This document shows, one piece after another, positions 62,820 through 64,000 of a DNA stretch of 64,000 nucleotides. This DNA comes from Tetzosporium hominis (lineage in GTDB: Bacteria > Bacillota > Bacilli > Bacillales_A > Planococcaceae). The translations under genes were made by a program, and so were the position numbers. Each line of letters opens with the position of its first letter. The first letter of the stretch is position 1. The notes under the pieces were generated by a model. That model saw nothing but the letters and a program-made list of their open reading frames with translations, was not told the origin of the DNA and searched no databases. Location of the stretch: the NCBI RefSeq assembly GCF_002265435.1, contig NZ_NOKQ01000276.1, positions 1 through 64,000 of the forward strand, given 5' to 3'.

Positions 62820-64000
62820 ATGAAGAAGGATACGCGGTTGATTCATGAGGGGATGGATCCTAAACAACATCACGATAGCTTGACCGTGCCACTTTATCAA
62901 ACATCGACGTACACATTCCACACAGCAGAGCAAGGACAACGCCGGTTTGCTGGAGAGGAGGCAGGCGGAATCTATTCAAGACTCGGGAATCCGACTGTAG
63001 AAGTACTCGAGAAGCGGATGATGGCTCTCGAAGAAGGTGGAGGGGCTTTAGCGTTTGGCTCAGGGATGGCAGCAGTAAGTACAATTCTCGTCCATTTAAC
63101 AAAAGCGGGAGATCACATTCTTTGTTCAAAAGGTCTCTATGGTTGCACATTCGGTTTGCTTGGGATATTTGAAAACAAATACAACATTACACATTCCTTA
63201 TCGGAACTGTCTACTCGCGACGAAATCGAACAAGCCATCACTGCTAATACGACAGTGATATATGTAGAATCACCAATCAATCCGACGATGGAGCTAGTTG
63301 ATCTCCATCTTGTATGTGAGGTGGCTAAAGAGAGAGGGATTCGAGTTGTAGTGGACAATACATTTTGTTCGCCGTATCTTCAGCAGCCTCTCATCATCGG
63401 TGCAGACTTTGTCCTGCATAGTGCGACAAAATATTTAAACGGTCACGGGGATGTGATTGCCGGAATTTTAGTGGGAAAAGATGCGGACGAGATGCACCAG
63501 ATCCGCATGTCGATTCAAAAAGATTATGGTGGCATCATTTCACCATTTGACGCATGGCTGATTTTGCGAGGATTGAAGACTCTTCATGTTCGTATGGAAC
63601 GTCATGTGAAAAATGCAGAAAAGTTATTGGCTTATTTAAAGACTGAACCAAGCGTCACTAAAATTCTCTATCCATTTGATGACAATCATCCACATGCAGC
63701 AATTGCTAAGAAACAGATGCAAGCAGGTGGCGGTCTCATCTCATTTGTAGTTGATGGGGGAACAGAAGCGGCGCAGCGTTTCTTGAACCACTTAAAACTG
63801 ATTCATGTAGCTGTCAGTCTTGGAGATGCGGAAACGTTGATTCAACACCCTGCTACGATGACACATTCTGTCGTTCCGGAAGCGGATCGAATTGCAATGG
63901 GAATCGATAACGGGATGCTCCGTCTGTCTGTGGGTCTTGAGGATCCGGAGGACATCATTGCAGATTTACAGCAAGCGTTCCAGAGTATTAAAACAAGCAG
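62820..64000 (+). CDS. methionine gamma-lyase (PLP-dependent), 3' truncated by window end
   Basis: Cys/Met-metabolism PLP enzyme, at least 393 residues and lacking only its very end. PLP lysine in SATKYLNGHGDVIAG, PLP-phosphate site GSGMAAVS, and YSRLGNPT. The YGCTF motif (about residue 105) carries the cysteine equivalent to Cys116 of Pseudomonas methionine gamma-lyase, whereas cystathionine lyases have Gly there. It would cleave methionine to methanethiol, ammonia and 2-oxobutyrate. AAAGGGG before ATG 62820, and a perfect cre upstream. No stop occurs before position 64000. Confidence 0.88.
   Translation, partial: MKKDTRLIHEGMDPKQHHDSLTVPLYQTSTYTFHTAEQGQRRFAGEEAGGIYSRLGNPTVEVLEKRMMALEEGGGALAFGSGMAAVSTILVHLTKAGDHILCSKGLYGCTFGLLGIFENKYNITHSLSELSTRDEIEQAITANTTVIYVESPINPTMELVDLHLVCEVAKERGIRVVVDNTFCSPYLQQPLIIGADFVLHSATKYLNGHGDVIAGILVGKDADEMHQIRMSIQKDYGGIISPFDAWLILRGLKTLHVRMERHVKNAEKLLAYLKTEPSVTKILYPFDDNHPHAAIAKKQMQAGGGLISFVVDGGTEAAQRFLNHLKLIHVAVSLGDAETLIQHPATMTHSVVPEADRIAMGIDNGMLRLSVGLEDPEDIIADLQQAFQSIKTS

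Overview
The window looks like a chromosomal core region of a Bacillales bacterium, most likely of the Planococcaceae/Caryophanaceae type. Gene content and order closely follow a known Bacillus subtilis neighbourhood: rrn plus a long tRNA cluster, menFDHBE, pckA-metK, ytoA-ytpA, leuS, ytgP, pepV-dat, trmB-ytnP, ytpP-ytpQ-ytpR-sftA-murC, ytxGH, aroA-ccpA, acuCBA/acsA, tyrS-rpsD. The placement below family level is inference. No prophage, CRISPR array, plasmid gene, IS transposase or recognisable defence system was found.

Layout. 1-2283: 3' end of 23S rRNA, 5S rRNA and 20 tRNA genes in the order of the B. subtilis rrnB cluster but without tRNA-His. 2347-3975: glnK-amtB with two GlnR/TnrA-type boxes. 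4173-10306: menaquinone cluster menF-D-H-B-E. 10341-13474: orphan zinc-binding lipoprotein, yidD, dps and a fused NUDIX/alpha-beta hydrolase gene. 13644-16923: pckA and SAM-riboswitch-controlled metK. 17224-20580: ytoA, a YtpA-like protein lacking its nucleophile, a malic enzyme and mnmM. 20660-26915: MFS transporter, an enhancer-binding-type regulator without a GAFTGA loop, and a ketone-body operon (scoA, scoB, GntP permease, 3-hydroxybutyrate dehydrogenase). 27235-41893: T-box leuS, ytfP-like oxidoreductase, murJ-type flippase, pseudouridine synthase, pepV, dat, thpR, lipid kinase, trmB, lactonase, M42 peptidase. 41954-50418: lipoprotein, ytpPQR, sftA, murC, ytxGH, aroA. 51349-56893: ccpA and the acuCBA/acsA divergon. 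56944-64000: class A PBP, T-box tyrS, a small protein, rpsD with leader, and a truncated methionine gamma-lyase gene.

The genes point to a heterotroph that uses short-chain acids and ketone bodies under carbon catabolite control. ccpA itself is present, and cre-like sites lie before scoA, between acuA and acsA, and at the start of the methionine gamma-lyase transcript. A CcpN-like box overlaps the pckA -10. Amino-acid and nitrogen signals enter through T-boxes (Leu, Tyr), a SAM-I riboswitch and GlnR/TnrA boxes.

The most unusual content is intergenic. A family of palindromic units of exactly 119 bp starts with AATCGAGTTGC or AATCGAGTTCC and ends with ACATCT. It occurs five times, always on the same strand, sometimes in tandem with 5-6 bp linkers. 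The body sequence differs while its arms stay complementary. One unit sits in the loop of another palindromic repeat, one is reduced to 36 bp, and one is split by further palindromes. Three arrays of 21-bp tandem repeats occur as well, two of them directly next to truncated ends of the 119-bp family. I regard this as the best candidate for an undescribed, non-autonomous, probably single-strand-mobilised element family.
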